The notes: generated from the letters alone by a model not told the origin. A DNA stretch of 64,000 nt from Lumbricus terrestris (GCA_949752735.1 OX457037.1:67943811-68007810); one strand, 5' to 3'. Shown: positions 41,659-56,600, numbered from the stretch's first letter. Made by a program: numbers and translations.

Positions 41659-44600
41659 CTTGCAAAACAAGAGACATAATGGTTATTGCAATTTCAAATT
41701 TGTGATCTCCATTTGAAGATAAACTCTCAAAGTCTCATCCGAAATGATTAGATACCCAAACTTTAGGTGAGTAGCTGATCATTGAGCTGTAGCCTTAATA
41801 AAAGCTTTTCAGTAGCGCTTTATGGAAATTTTTGACTTGGGATAAGGAAGAATCCTGGTAAAGTCCCAGGGTGTAGGGTTGTAGGCGTAGGTCAAAAGGA
41901 AGGCCATTCCAGACCAATGGGCCAACCACAGAGAAGGCTCGATACTTCACGGTAGCACTAGCAGTACGAGCAAAAGGAACTAAAAGGACTGACTCATTTT
42001 CAGCAGGGCTTTCTTTAACGCGCAGTTGTGCACAAAATGTGCAGTTCTAAACGGATTTGTGCAGTTGTAGAAGCACTTTTGTACAGTTAAAACTACCACA
42101 AAAGCTCGTTGTCCTCCGATTGGAAGTAATATACCATGGAGGATGGGCATAGACGGAGACCTGGGCCGAGAATTGGGGGGACGGAAAGACGCGAGATTTT
42201 CAGAAAAATTTCTGACGACCGGCGAAATCTCGGATAAAGTTATTTTCGGCGCCAAAAAAGTTGATGACCTTTTTTTTAGTCATCCGGCCAAAATCTCGAA
42301 GAAATTTTCTATTTTCGCCGCCCAAAAAATTGATGACCTTTTTTTTAGTCATCCGGCCAAAATCTCGAAGAAATTTTCTATTTTTGCCGCCCAAAAAAGT
42401 CTTGACGCTCAAACATTGGGGGGGGGACAAATGCATGGGCCGTCCCCCCCCCCCAACACTTTCATTGGGGGGACCGTCCCCCCTGTCCCCCCTAGGTCTC
42501 CACCCATGAGGATGGGAAAGGAAAAAAGGAGTTGTGAAGTTCTAAAAATTCCTTAAAAACAGCCCTGTTTTTCAGCACAGCGCAGCGGACGACGTCATTG
42601 GATACCCAATGTAATAAGGCAGCATAACTCTCGGAGGTAAATAATATTGTAAATGTAATAATAATAACTAGATATGCGCACACCCTCGTGAGGTTGCTCT
42701 AAGGCAGACAAGAATAATTATTATTTCCAGATATATCAAAAGGAAGGACCCAGAACAGCAATAGGCCTATATGATGAAATAGCGATCCACACATTCACTG
42801 AATGAACTGATTAAAGATCCAATTAGCGAATGAATTAATAAGGATTAATTATTAAACTAGTAAAACCAAGACATTTAGATGACTCTTATCGTATGATATC
42901 TTGAGGATTTAAATATAATTAGGCCTACCGTAGGAATATTGGACGACATGGATGTATTCCTACCTGTGCGACGTGAGTATGATGGTGGCGCCGGTGTTTC
43001 TTGCTGCGGCCAGAGTGTTCCAGACGTGTCTTCTGGCTTCTGGATCGACGCCCGTTGTCGGTTCATCGAGGAAGACGACCGTCGGATTTCCCATCAACGC
43101 AACGGCCACACATAACTTACGCTTGTTGCCACCGCTAACAACAACGCAACACAATAATAATTACATACAGATTGGGCCAAAAAATGTAATCCCCTACGAT
43201 GTTCTCCAATATCTTGGTCAAAATATGGAAATTTTCAAATCAAGTTTTACGGGCCAAAAGGTAATTCATATCTACATATAATCACAATGCCCAAAATTTA
43301 CTATGAAATTTCAATTAGAGCAAAAGTTATATCCGTTTTAGTGAGCCTACCCACTTTTTTGACGATTAAAACATAACGCAAAAAAGTAACAAAAATGATT
43401 TGACTAAGTCACATCTCAATTGATATCAAATGAACTTCATTTGCAACTTCATAGTCATCTTGCTCAGTGACGTGCAGCTATACGCTGGTAGGCCTACATG
43501 TTTCTTTTCTAAATGATAATAGTAACGATTATGTGGCAATATATCAAGTTCATTTTTCAGATTAATAATTTTGCTACTAAAACAGTAACATTTTAAATTG
43601 ATGAAACATTAAAATGGCCAAAGCTTCAACGACAGACAAAATGTGTGTTCAGATATTTCATGATGAGGGTTTCGGAGCTTAAACAACAATCACCACTACT
43701 CTCATGATGAGGCGGAGAAATTAAAAGTTAATATTGAGCGTTAAGAAAATAATATTGTGCCGCTGATGAAAAGAAATCGGCTCAACGTCAATATTATTCC
43801 GCATGCCTCATTGAGCAGAACCAATAGCCCGAAATCTCCTGATTTTTACCCGATAGAGCATCAGATTCTATAGTGTGGATAGCTATGCCGGTGAAATACC
43901 ACAATCTGCGGCCAAAACCAAGAGCGGTAAGAGAATTGATGCTCGCATTGGAGTCGATATGGAAAGATTTACCCCCTGAACACAACAACGAGGCCATACA
44001 GTCCTCTACAAAGAGACTGAGAACAATGCGAGCGCTGGTGGTGGACACATTGAACACAAATTGTGAAGCAATTTAAAGTTTATTTGAGACCAATATATAA
44101 TTTGAGGTGTGACTTGATAAAATTGTTATTTTGTGTTACTTTTTGATGAGCAAAGGTTTTTGGATTGGCAAAAACAGTGGGTGGATTCACTAAACGTGAT
44201 ACAGCCTAACCTTTGTTCTGTTTGAAATATTTTGATGAAATGTTGGTATTGTACGTAAATATCAATTACCTTTAAGCCTGTGAAAAGTGATTTACAAATC
44301 CCCACTTTTGGCCAAGACTAACAAAAATCCGTAGAGATTATTTTTGCTTGGACCACCCTGTATATAGGAATAATACATATAAGTTACAGGCAATAATTTG
44401 TAAAACCAGTAAGTTCCCTGTAGGGAATATGCACAATAAGGACACATCCGTTTCTAACCCTAACCCGAAACAAATCCTAACCATAATCCTGAAAATCAAA
44501 TTGAACTCAGCTATAACCTAACCAATAGCCTAAATTATGCATAAAATGCGTATACACATGCCCTGCTTATGCACATTGTACATAACATATACATTGTACA

Positions 44601-47600
44601 TAGACTAAGCGATATATATATATATATATATATAATTATATATACAGGGTGCGGCAAAATAAAGTAATCCCCTACGGTTTTCAGCCCATATCTTGGCCAA
44701 ATATACGAATTTCCAAATGAAATTTTACAGGCTTATAGACAATTCATATTTACACATTATGGCCAGATTTCATAAAAATATTTCAAACGAAACAAAAGTT
44801 ACATCACATTTAGTGAGGTCACCCACCGTTTTTTGACGATTCAAAAACGAAGCGTAACAAAAAATTAGGTTTCTTGCCAATATCTTGGCCAAAAGTAAGA
44901 ATCTCGGAATGAAATTTTACAGGCTCAAAGACAATTTATATCTGCACATGGTGATAGGATTTCATCAAAATATTTCAAAGAGGATAAAAGTTATGCCACT
45001 TTTAATAAGGCCACCCACCGTTTTTTGACGATTCAAAAACGAAACACAACAAAAAGTAACAAAAACACGATTTTAGTAAGTCTCATCTCAAATAACTGTT
45101 GTCAAATGAACTTGGTAGTGCTTCCCAACTTGTGTTCAATGTGCCCACCACCCGTGCCAAAACTTCTTTTGAGTCTCTTTGCAAAGTTCTTGATGGACCT
45201 GTTGATTAATCTGACAGATTTCTTATTTACCAATTTGATTGTCATATTGCTAAGTGACTTCTCAGTGACGTGCGACTACGCTGGTACCCTGTTACTTTTT
45301 TAAATAGTATAATAATGATCATCTGGCATTATCAAAGCCTATTTGATAACAATTATTTGAGATGAGACATAATAAAATCATGTTTTTGCTGCGTTACGTC
45401 TTTGAATCGTCAAAAAAGGTGGGTGGCCTCATTAAAAGTGCCATAACTTTTATTCTGTTTGAAATATTTTGCTGAAATCCGGCCATCATGTGCAGATATG
45501 AATTGTCTTTAAGCCTGTAAAATTTCATTTCAAATTCTTACTTCCAGCCAAGATATTGGCCAGAATAATTAGATTGGTTTTTGCTACTTTTTGTCGCGTC
45601 GCGTTTTTAAATCGTCAAAAAACGGTGGGTAGCCTCACTAAATGTGATGTAACTTTTGTTTTGTTTGAAATATTTTTATGAAATCTGGCCATAATGTGTA
45701 AATATGAATTGTCTATAAGCCTGTAAAATTTCATTTGGAAATTCGTATATTTGGCCAAGATAGGGGCTGAAAACCGTAGGGGATTACTTTATTTTGCCGC
45801 ACCCTGTATATTTGTGAGAAGGATTAGGTTCAAAGGTTAGGATTGGGCTATGGTTTTAGGTTAGGGTGGTTCGTGTTAATGGCTGGGATTAGAAATGCTT
45901 GTGTCCTTATTATACAGTAAGCACATTCTCTAGGGAATTCAGCATACATAAATCAAGTCAATTAGGTACATCATGCTTTGACAAATTAATAAATTGTAAG
46001 AAAATGCAAGGTAACTATAACCAAGGTAAAGAATACAAAGGGTCAACACGAACAAGGTAAGGTAGGAAGTGGCAAGGGCAATGTTAATGACCGGGGACGT
46101 AACGAAAACTGCGCTCTGCATTTCTACAAATCAAGGGGATGTATAGGTCTATGTAATTATGGCTTTTCATTTCTCATCACGCACTTGAAGTTGAAAACAG
46201 GTTATAGGGATTCATTAACCTGAGTTTTCCACCCTGTTTATAAGTGTATGGCTTCAGGGTCAGACGTTCAATGAGTCGGTCGATGACCTCCCGTTGAACC
46301 TGAGTTGGAATTCCGTGTGCGCATGCGTACATCCAGAGCGTCTCTTGAACAGTCAGTTGGTCGATGATGGAGTCAAACTGCGGACAGTAACCGATCTTCT
46401 GACGCACCTCTGCAAGGTCATCTTCAACGCTTTTCCCAGCAACGTAGGCGCTTCCGAAACATGGTCGGATTTCTCCAGTCAGCATCTTGAAGACGGTCGT
46501 CTTTCCGGCTCCGTTGACTCCCAGGAGACCGAAGCATTCCTTCGGAGAGACTCCGATACTCAACTCGTAAACGGCCACAGAGTTTCCATAGACCATCGTG
46601 AGATCTTTTAGGACGACTGGGTCCGTCTTGATGAGTTCCTGTATAGGAGTCGAATGGATGCGTTGTCGCTCATTGCTTACATCAGAGTCCTCACTAGTCT
46701 TTCCACTGTCATCATCATTCATCTCGGTGAGCATGGCTTGACTCACTCGGTTCGGTGTCATTATCTTACGTAGACGTCCGACGAAATCGATTTCGATAAC
46801 GTAGAGAATGACGAAGAAAACGATGCCCTGAATGAACATGAAGACTAATGCCCGTCCAACGCCAGGCAACGTCCACGACAGGTAGTTGTCAGCAATTGCG
46901 CACTCTTCACCGCAATTGCCTGCAATGAAAAAACAATTGTCCTCTGTGAAAGTACAGCACTTGCTTGCAAATCGAAGTTTTATCTATGAACAAATATCAT
47001 TGTTTGTTCTAAGAGAAAGAACAAAATAGGCGAGGATATAATTATTGTTTTCAAAGGCTGCCTAAATCGCGTGAGTTCCTCATCAATCACCTACAGTTGA
47101 CGAATTTGTTTAGCATATTAAATACTATTCGCATGTCTTATCCAAAGCTCTCTGCCTATTAAACCTAACCATTAGATCTACGTGTTACCTGAATACAATA
47201 ATATTGAGAATAAACGACTACCGTATTCCGTACAACGATCTTTACCTGGGCAACAAGGATTGGGGTGACTAATCCGTTCCATATACCCGCACAAATCTGA
47301 AAGTTTCCATCCTTGGACCATTTGGATGCAGAATTTCTGGTTGTTGAAGTTATTGTAGATATTCTTAATAACCTCCTGGAAGCAGTACATGGGAAAGATG
47401 GCAAGGAATATCCACTCAACGTACAGCCAGATTCTTCGCGATATTATCTCTTGCAATACGACTGCAATGATGTCCGCAAATGGTCCTTCAAAACGACCAG
47501 AAGCAGACTTTAGCCTAGACAACGATAATTATGTGATATAAAAATGCATTGTACAATAATTAGTGGATTTCATTTCGGTTGCACAACCCTCCGTGAAAAA

Positions 47601-50600
47601 TCGATCGAAATAGCGCAAGCTTAATATATTGATGCGATACGGTAAGCTTACAAAAATAAAAAATAAAAATGGTAACCGTTCAACCAACTGTAAGTCGTTG
47701 TTTGACTTCGTTTTATTGCGACTTCTTTGCAAAATAAATATCTTGAAAATGTACCAACTGCTTGATGCTTATGGATTACCAATTGCAGAATGCTGTAGTT
47801 AATGTAGGCCTAAACGAGAGCAAAGCGAAAAGGCCATATCTAAAATCAGCGAAATCGTTGCTATTCAGCTCATAAAGATTGTCAGAAACATCCAGAATTC
47901 ACTGTGGCCTAAGTTCTTACCTGTCAAAATGCAGATGAAGGAAAGCCAAATAAACCCTGATGACGCTTCCTCGAAAAGGAACGACATCGCATAGGTAAAG
48001 GGCAGCATGGAAAAACCGCACAGCATTAAACCAATAAATATTACCCTGAAAATGGATACACATCAGGGTAAACAAACATTTATTTGGTTGACTGGCGCAG
48101 CGCAGCATGTGTAAGCTGAACTTTCCCCAACTGATAAAGACTCGAATCCGTTCTTGGTCCTTTCCGTCGCTCTGGATAGACGTTCCAGCCGCTTCACCCG
48201 AAGGGATGACATTGGTCCCTTTTGGTCGCACCACTACTCAGAAAAATTGGGCTTTCTCGGTGAGTCGGTGTTAGGCTCGACTGCCTTGAATGAGCTCCCA
48301 ATGCATCCACGCTTGATTCCCAGATCTCTCTGTGACATCTTCTGTTTCCTTATTAATGAGGTGCTATATAAATCGTCGAATGGATGAACAAGAAATGAAT
48401 GAGAATTAATTCAACCACATCGACTTCACCTTCTTTCTCAACACATTCGTTTTGCTTTCCTTCTCGTAATTCTCATATTTATTTTATGTGTTGTCTTTAT
48501 CCTTCTCGCTTGAACCACACTCATGATCTCCTCTCATTTTCACAGTTAATCCCTACTCTTCCTATTTTCTTCTTCTACTACTGTGAATAATTCTTCTAGT
48601 CATTCTTTCATCATCTTAGGTATATTTTACTTGTTATCTTCAGATGTAGGCCATTCTTTCGTATATTGCACCTTTTTGTCACTCATCCCTCTATGCCCTC
48701 ATTCTGTCATTTTCTTTTCGTATTCTTTTCGTGACCTTTCTTCTGGTTTCTCATCAACTTCAGCTACTCCTCATTTTCCGTATGATTATTTTTTGGTCCG
48801 CATCTCTTGCATCTTCTTTTCCTCCATCTCCATTTGTACCCTACCTTGTTTTAGTTTTTCGCTTTCCTTTTGTACACAGTCACTGTAAGAAATACTAACA
48901 AAATTTGGTACACCCACCATGTATTTTGCCAGTACCCATCGGTATGGAAGCTCAGAATGACGACCACGATCAAGATACACGAAACGAGGTAGTTGAGATA
49001 ATCCCAGATAAATGTTGCCACCCAGAAATTGTACAGTCTGACTCCGCTAACGAGTTGGCTGAGCTTGGCTCCCGACGTTCGTTCTTTGACAAGAAAGACG
49101 AGGAAAGTGGGGAAGAGGAAAGCCAATACGAAAGATATGTAAAAAGAGAAACGGACCCCATGGCGGTTCTGATCGATGGCATCCTCCACCAAATACGAAG
49201 AGCTCTTTGGAAGTGGGTGGTTGATGGTTACAATCTGGTAGTCTTTGTCGCCAAAGTGTTGCATCAGAGTGTTTCCCAAGTATGATAATGAGATTGCGAT
49301 CGAGTGGTAGGCTTGGTTATTGAAATATCCGGTGATGTTCAACTCTCCGTCTGGCCTTTCTTCTATGATAGCGCCGATCTCATAATTCCAGTTGTACTCA
49401 TCTCTGTGATGCTCGCCGATCGCTATCAGGTAGTCATCCATTGTGGTGTAGCCAGGTTTGGAGTTGATGAGGACAAGTATACTCTGCCTTGAAACACTAG
49501 TTACGTAGCAATCCGACAGTTTCTTGGCGTAGGCGGATTGACTAGGTCGAACGTCGTATGGAGTGGTTTGACTTTTGAATTGCGCTAGGTCAAGGGTCAG
49601 ACTTGGGAAATGACTGCCTCTTGGTGGATTCAATAGTGCGAGACAACCGAGTGTGGATAAGAGAATAGGTCCCAGAATCTGTCCCAATAAAAGTGAATAG
49701 TTTCTTATGGAATGAATAAATCGCTTGTAGAACATGGCGCGCAGCTGGAGATTCTGGCGTCTCAAACCGGTCTCCTTGTGATATACCACATCAGCATCTA
49801 AAATTAATTATCAAGCCATCTAGAGCAATAAAAGGAAAACAGTTTCAGGTAGTTTCTAATTAGACTTGTTAGTTTGTTTAGTCTTGTAAGGTTTTGAAGT
49901 TTTATGTGAATTTCATATGTTGCAAAACTTGTTCACTAGAGTGTTGTTTGGCAGTTGGTTATATTAAAGAAAATACTTACTTGCCTGTTTAAGTGTGAGC
50001 TCCATTCAAAGAAGGAGTGGACGGATATAGAATTCGAAGGGTTCGAGTGGATGGATATGGGGGGATCCTTCCACAGGGGCTCTAGCTTACTTAGAGTGGC
50101 TTTGAACATGGTTCTGCTCTGACTGAGCGAGACGTTGAAGCCGGCTGTGAGCCTGTGACAGACGTCGCCTACCTTCTAGCTCAGGCGACGTTGATCCTGC
50201 TACGGGAAAGCTTTGGGGTCATCAAAAATAATTATTGACCAATTTGCTGAGAAACTGCTCCATACTATGGTGATCCACAAGTTAGACGTCCAATTGATCG
50301 ACTATCAACCGAGAAACATAAAAGAGTAAAACCTCACCTGAAGTGCTGCCTTGTCTTTCTGCATCTGTCGTAATGCTTGTCCTTCGTTCACCTTCGAGTG
50401 CAGACAATTCATTTACTCTGTGTTCAAATAATTATAGTCAACACGATTTACATCCTTAGCAAAAATTGAAACAATCAATCGCTGACAGCTCTAAAGCTTT
50501 GCTAGCTGAAAGTGCGTTGCAATAAAGCATGTACAGAGGAGCTGCTAAAGAGATTTAATATTACTCCAGCCGTATGGACATCGTTCATAGACCTCATCCA

Positions 50601-53600
50601 CGTAAATTGAATAGGCCTAATTATAGTCAACTAGCTGAATTACCCGGCGTTGCCCGGGAAATTTCGATATTTGGTCCACAGCCACGCTGACCCCGTTCCC
50701 ACTTAGCCTTTCTCACCCCACCTTCTTCCATCGGCCCCAACCCGGTCCCAGCCTGGGGTGCCTGGTGTTGTCGGTGAAATGTGGATTTTTCGCCCCAACC
50801 CAGCTCCCATTGCAACCGCCCCTGCGGGGCGGGTTCGTGACCTTCTGTTGTGGCCAGCATTTGCCGGCGAATTATGGTTCTTTTTCCTAAACCCGTCCGC
50901 CCTAAATACCGGTAATGTCCAGATGGCCTGTATACGTACGACGACACGGTACTATATTAATTACCGGTATCCATTGTCATTGTCTTGCGATCAACCGTTC
51001 ATAATATTATTATCAGTGTTTTTAGTATAATTTAGCGAAAGCGCGCGCTATAAAATCGGCCGCCTAAAGCGAAGTAAAGAAGTGATGACGTCATAAATCT
51101 ATGGGGTCTACCCGGGTCTTTGAAAGCGATCCGGCGACCAATCTTAAATACTGCATTATATTAGCTTTCGTCGGATTATTAAAAATTAAATGTTTCAAAT
51201 TCGGCAAAGGTAAGATTTTTGGATCGCGAACCCCCCTATATTTGTTAATGGGTCCTAAAAAGCATTTTTTTAAATATTGGGAAAAATCGGTCGGGTGGAT
51301 AAGAAGAAAATTGTTCGCAAACATTGGAAAAGTTTCGCCTTTATAGTTTTAGATAGTCGAATCAAAGTTACAGCAGGGCGAGAATTGCCGTGGATGCTGA
51401 GGAGGTTCATCACCCATGATAGTCATTCTTGCCTGCGAAAATTGCAATACACTTTGTCATACTGCATGCATGAACGCTTCTGACCAGTTAAACACAGAGG
51501 ATTGGCCGTATGTAGCCGGTGCATACTGTACAAAGACTTCCAATTCTACCCACTTGGAGACCTTGATGGAACCTGACCTACCTCGATCAAACCTTTATGA
51601 ATCTGAAGATTCAAATAGACCCCTTCTCAACAATAAGGATTTAGACCCTGACTTTAATTACTTTTTGGATATCGTAAAAGAAAGCAGATATTACGGCGCT
51701 TCCCAGCTAACCCATAGATTTGCCAACGATCCCTCGTCATTCTCGATTATGCATCTTAACTGTCGCAGCATTACTTATAAAATTAACGATATTAAGCTTT
51801 TATTAACTCAGCTTCCTGTCTCTGTCCTAGCGGTTACCGAAACATGGTTAAATAACTCAACGGCTGGCTCAATATTCATACCTGGATATAACTTCGTACA
51901 TAAGCATAGGGAGGAGGGAATGGGAGGAGGGGTTGGATTCTTTATTAGACAAGACATCTATTATAGTGAGATGCACATTTGCACACCAACGACATCGTTC
52001 GAAAACCTCTTCATTAACATTAAAGTTGTTAAGTCCGCCGACATTCTACTCGGTGTTTTGTATAGGCCTCCCGGTCTCAATATGGATGACTTTAACACCC
52101 AAGTAGACTCGTTATTGGACAATCTTACCCTTTGTAAGAACAGGAAAATATTCTTAACTGGTGATTTCAATGTTGATTTACTAGCACATGGTAATCACAA
52201 CCCTACCAATGAATTCATTGAAAGTATGATGACCCACCACTTCTTCCCACTCATCCACCAACCTACTAGAATAACTCCCACCTCGGCTACCTTAATTGAT
52301 AACACTTTCACTAATACCCCTGACTGCATTATTACCTCAGCTATAATTACATCTGAAATTTCGGACCATCTACCAATAGTAACCTGGATTAAAACTGAGC
52401 CCTTTACCTCACGTAATTTGGGTAAAATAGAGCTGAAACGGACTATAAATAGCCAGACAACTGCTTCTTTTAAAGCACTTGTATCCCAAATCGATTGGAC
52501 CTCAGTAACAGAGTTATGTAGGCCTAATGCGCATGAACCAAATCAGGCCTTTAATTTATTTACTGAAAAAGTCAAAATTTGCTATGATAAATCCTTTCCC
52601 CTTAAATCACAGAAGATTTCTAAGAAAAATTCATTTATTCAACCATGGATGACTCGAGGACTGCTAAATTCTACAAAAAAGAAAGAAAAACTTTATATTA
52701 ACTACATAAAAAATCCCACGATCGAAAACAAAAATATCTTTACGAAATATCGTAACCGCTATAAATTAATACGCACCAAAATTGAGCAAACTTACTATTC
52801 TAATGAATTTATTAAATATAGCGGGGATATTAAAAAGACCTGGCAGATAATCAAAACTATTATCAAAGCTGATAACAAAGACACTTCCATTTTAGAAATC
52901 AAGGTAAATGACGCCACGATTTATGATTCCACCCTGATGGCGGAACATTTTAACTCTTATTTTACTGGAATAGCAAAATCTTTGTCCTCTGACTTACCCC
53001 CTTGTAAGAAGAACTTTAAAGACTATCTTTCTCCACGTTCGATTCTTTTGCTCTCTTACCCACCTGTCCGCAAGAGCTAATGTCGATCAATAAAACTCTC
53101 AAATCAACTCATAGTTCAGGAATGGATGATTTATTCCCTCACCTCATATCTCCTATTATGGAATTTTTAGTTTCACCGTTATCCGATATAATTAATTGCT
53201 CACTTACAAATGGGCTTGTCCCCACTGAAATCAAAATTGCAAAAGTCGTCCCAATTCATAAACAGGGTTCTAAAAATGATATAGCTAACTATAGACCTAT
53301 TTCGGTGTTACCATTTTTTTCTAAATTTTATGAACGAGTTATGTATGATCGCCTTTTTTCCTACCTTAATCATAAATCTATCCTATACCCTTCGCAGCAT
53401 GGTTTCCAATCTGGACACTCAACTTCAATGTCCCTATTAGATATCCAAGACAGGATAGCCGCTGCGATGGACAAAAATGAATATTCTATTGGAATTTTCC
53501 TTGATCTCGCCAAGGCCTTTGACTCTGTTGACCATAATATCCTCCTAACTAAACTTGAACACTATGGCATTAGAGGTACTTCATTGGATTGGTTTACTAG

Positions 53601-56600
53601 TTATCTTACGAATCGCTACCAACGAGTTATATGTAATGGTTTCCTTTCAAACCCTTTACCCATTCTATTTGGTGTACCACAAGGATCAATTCTTGGCCCA
53701 CTCTTATTTTTAATATTTATTAACGATCTGCCAAATTCGTCAACTGTGCTACATTTCATTATGTTTGCAGACGATTCTAATGTCTTTTTTCCCATACCTC
53801 ATATGACCACTTAATACAATTGGTTAATAGTGAACTTATGTCTGCAAGCGAATGGTTTATAAGCAATAAATTAACACTTAACGCAAAAAATCAAATTGCA
53901 TCGTCTTTCGTTCCATAGGAAAATCCATCCCCTATGACAATAGTCAAATTGTCTTAAACAATATTGTTATTCCTCAAGTATCCTCAACAAAATTTTTAGG
54001 TGTCTACATTGACCAACACCTGAAGTGGAAAACTCACATTTTTGAAATTAGCAATAAAATTAAGAAGAACCTAGGCATTATAAAACGAGTGTCTTATCTT
54101 CTTCCACTTCATATCTTACGGGATCTCTATTATACCCTCATATACCCATATCTTACTTACTGCAATATGATCTGGACTTCCACATACGACTCTCATCTTA
54201 ACGATATAAGGATCCTTCAAAAAAAGACCATAAGAGTGATAACTAAATCTCTACCAAATTCACACACCAGTCCGTTATTCTTCGAACACAAACTCCTAAA
54301 CATAACCCAAATTAAATTTCTACAAACTTGCATTTTCATGTACAAATATATTAATAACCTCCTTCCACCATCATTCTTTTCCTATTTTGATCCTGCACCG
54401 CACCTGATATGCACTAGAAGCAGTAATGATTTTAGACCTGTGTTTGCTAGGACTAATGTCCGTAAGTTTTCGCTTGGAGTCCAGGGCCCTATTAATTGGA
54501 ACAGTTTACCCAAAGAAATCCTCTTGGTTACATCCCTCAGCCACTTTAAAACCCTTGCACGTGCACACACATTAATTTACATCTCCTAATCTCAGTTTTG
54601 TTGTTTATTAGTTAAGCTTTAGTTAAGCTTTAGTTAAGACATGCTTTCATATATTATTCATACTGTATAATAATTATTATGTACTATACTATAGCGCCTG
54701 TTCTTTCCCCATCTAATCATACCCCACCATCTTGCTTAAATTAATCATGGTATATAGGCTCCCTACTAAGCGGGACTTGTCCCTTCTGGAGGGCCTATTG
54801 CTCCCTTCTCTATCTAATAAAGTTCTGTATTGAATACATTACAATGTTAAATATAAATTGTCTTGCATTATTTTCTGTTTGTTATGTTTTTATTGTGGGA
54901 TCAATAAATGATTTTGATTTGATTTTGATTTTGATTTTAGGAACCTATAGTAAAGACTCCAATGCACACCCAAAATCCACTAAAATCAACGTCGGACCTT
55001 TCAGTTATTTTTCAACAATTCTCATGTTAAGTTGTAGTAACAGTGCACCTAGTTTTTGTGGCAGAGAATAGTCGTATTACTGAACTTCATCCACCTTTTC
55101 ATGATTATTTGGTTAGTACTCCAAAATCTATGTTACGTCAAAGAGTTGACCATATTCCTATGCCAGATTTGCTGCATTCTGTTCAAGTTTTTCATCCTTT
55201 CTGTAGGCGTACTTTCAAATAACTGCTGATTCGAAAACGGCGTTTAAAAAGTCAAATGACAATATAAAACTGAACTACACATTTTTTAGTTCACAGGCCT
55301 AGCTAAGGTTGCATTATATCTTGGAATAGAACGCGTAGGCCATGGGCGCCCACAGAAATTTTCGCAGGGGGGGGCAAAATTTTTACGATGGTCGCGATTC
55401 AATTTTGTAGTAGCAAGAGCTTGAAAATGCAATGCTGCATGGAAATTAGGAATACGGGTATTTTGCAAAGAGGTTTCTTATGCAAATTTCTCAGATTCAT
55501 TTTGTGCATAATTTTTAATATGAATAGTTTCCCTAGAAATTTGTTACAAATCAAATAGCAGATCTATTTATTTCTGAACTCGGCACAATATCGGCATGTT
55601 AATATTAGATCTACGCACTAGAGAGAGATATGTTTTACTATGTTATGTTATTCCTAGTTTCTTATAGTTTTTTTATTTATTTATTTCTGAACTCGGCACA
55701 ATATCGGCACAATATCGGCAATTTAATAAAATGCTGCGCCATGTCAACGAAATAAATAAGAATAAAAAAATAAACATATGTTGTACAAAACTGAACTCGG
55801 CACATATCGGCAATTTAATAAAATGCTGCGCCATGTCAACGAAATAAATAAGAATAAAAAATAAACATATGTTGTACAAAACTGACTTGAGAAAGACTTC
55901 TTCTATAGTGGTGAGCGAAACTCCGAAACTTTCGATGCCGAGGGTTTTGCCATCTGTCTCAAGCTTCTCGAAGAGTCTTTCGAATGTTGAGGCTTGATTA
56001 CTTGGCAGAACGAAAGTAACCTCCTCATTCTCGTTGCTAACCATATCAGCTGTGGGTATTTGAGACTTTATTACATCACGCAGTTGATCAACATCACACG
56101 TTGATGTCTTCACTATCGTCATGTGATATCCAAAGCCTTCCGAAAAAAATAATTAGGAATAGTTAGCCTAATTATAAAATAACTTTACAGTAGGCCTGAC
56201 ACGCTGATTATTTTGAATTGGCTAGAATTCTATTTTTATTTTTGACAGATAGCCTACAATGTCGGAGCTCGTGAAAGCGCATCAACGAAAAGAGGAGCAA
56301 ATATTGCCAACGATAGACGAATAGAACAGAAAAACGCGAAAAAACAACGACGAAAAAGATGCATAGCAGTAATCGACAGCTAAGAATTTCTTACCGTATT
56401 TGTTTTTGAGAAACATAGGTGTCCCGTAGCACTGTATCTCACCATTGGACATGATGGCTATACGGTCTCCCAGTATATCGGCTTCATCCATGTAATGCGT
56501 TGATAGAATAATCGTCCGGTCCTTTCTCTGGCTCTGTAGAATGTCCCATGTCTGCCTGCGTGACTCTGGGTCCATGCCAGACGTCGGCTCATCCAGAATC

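Noticed and set aside
45025..45303. 92-codon plus-strand frame in the fold-back element
   Set aside because: It spans the arm and centre of a non-coding inverted-repeat element and resembles no transposase.
47486..47522. Acceptor TTGTCTAG at 47515 for the ABCA TMD2 exon
   Set aside because: With the phase 1 donor at 47921 it produces an immediate stop codon; the AG at 47486 keeps the frame open.
48399..48888. Ser/Phe-rich plus-strand frames in the ABCA intron
   Set aside because: Pyrimidine-rich intron sequence without homology or splice context.
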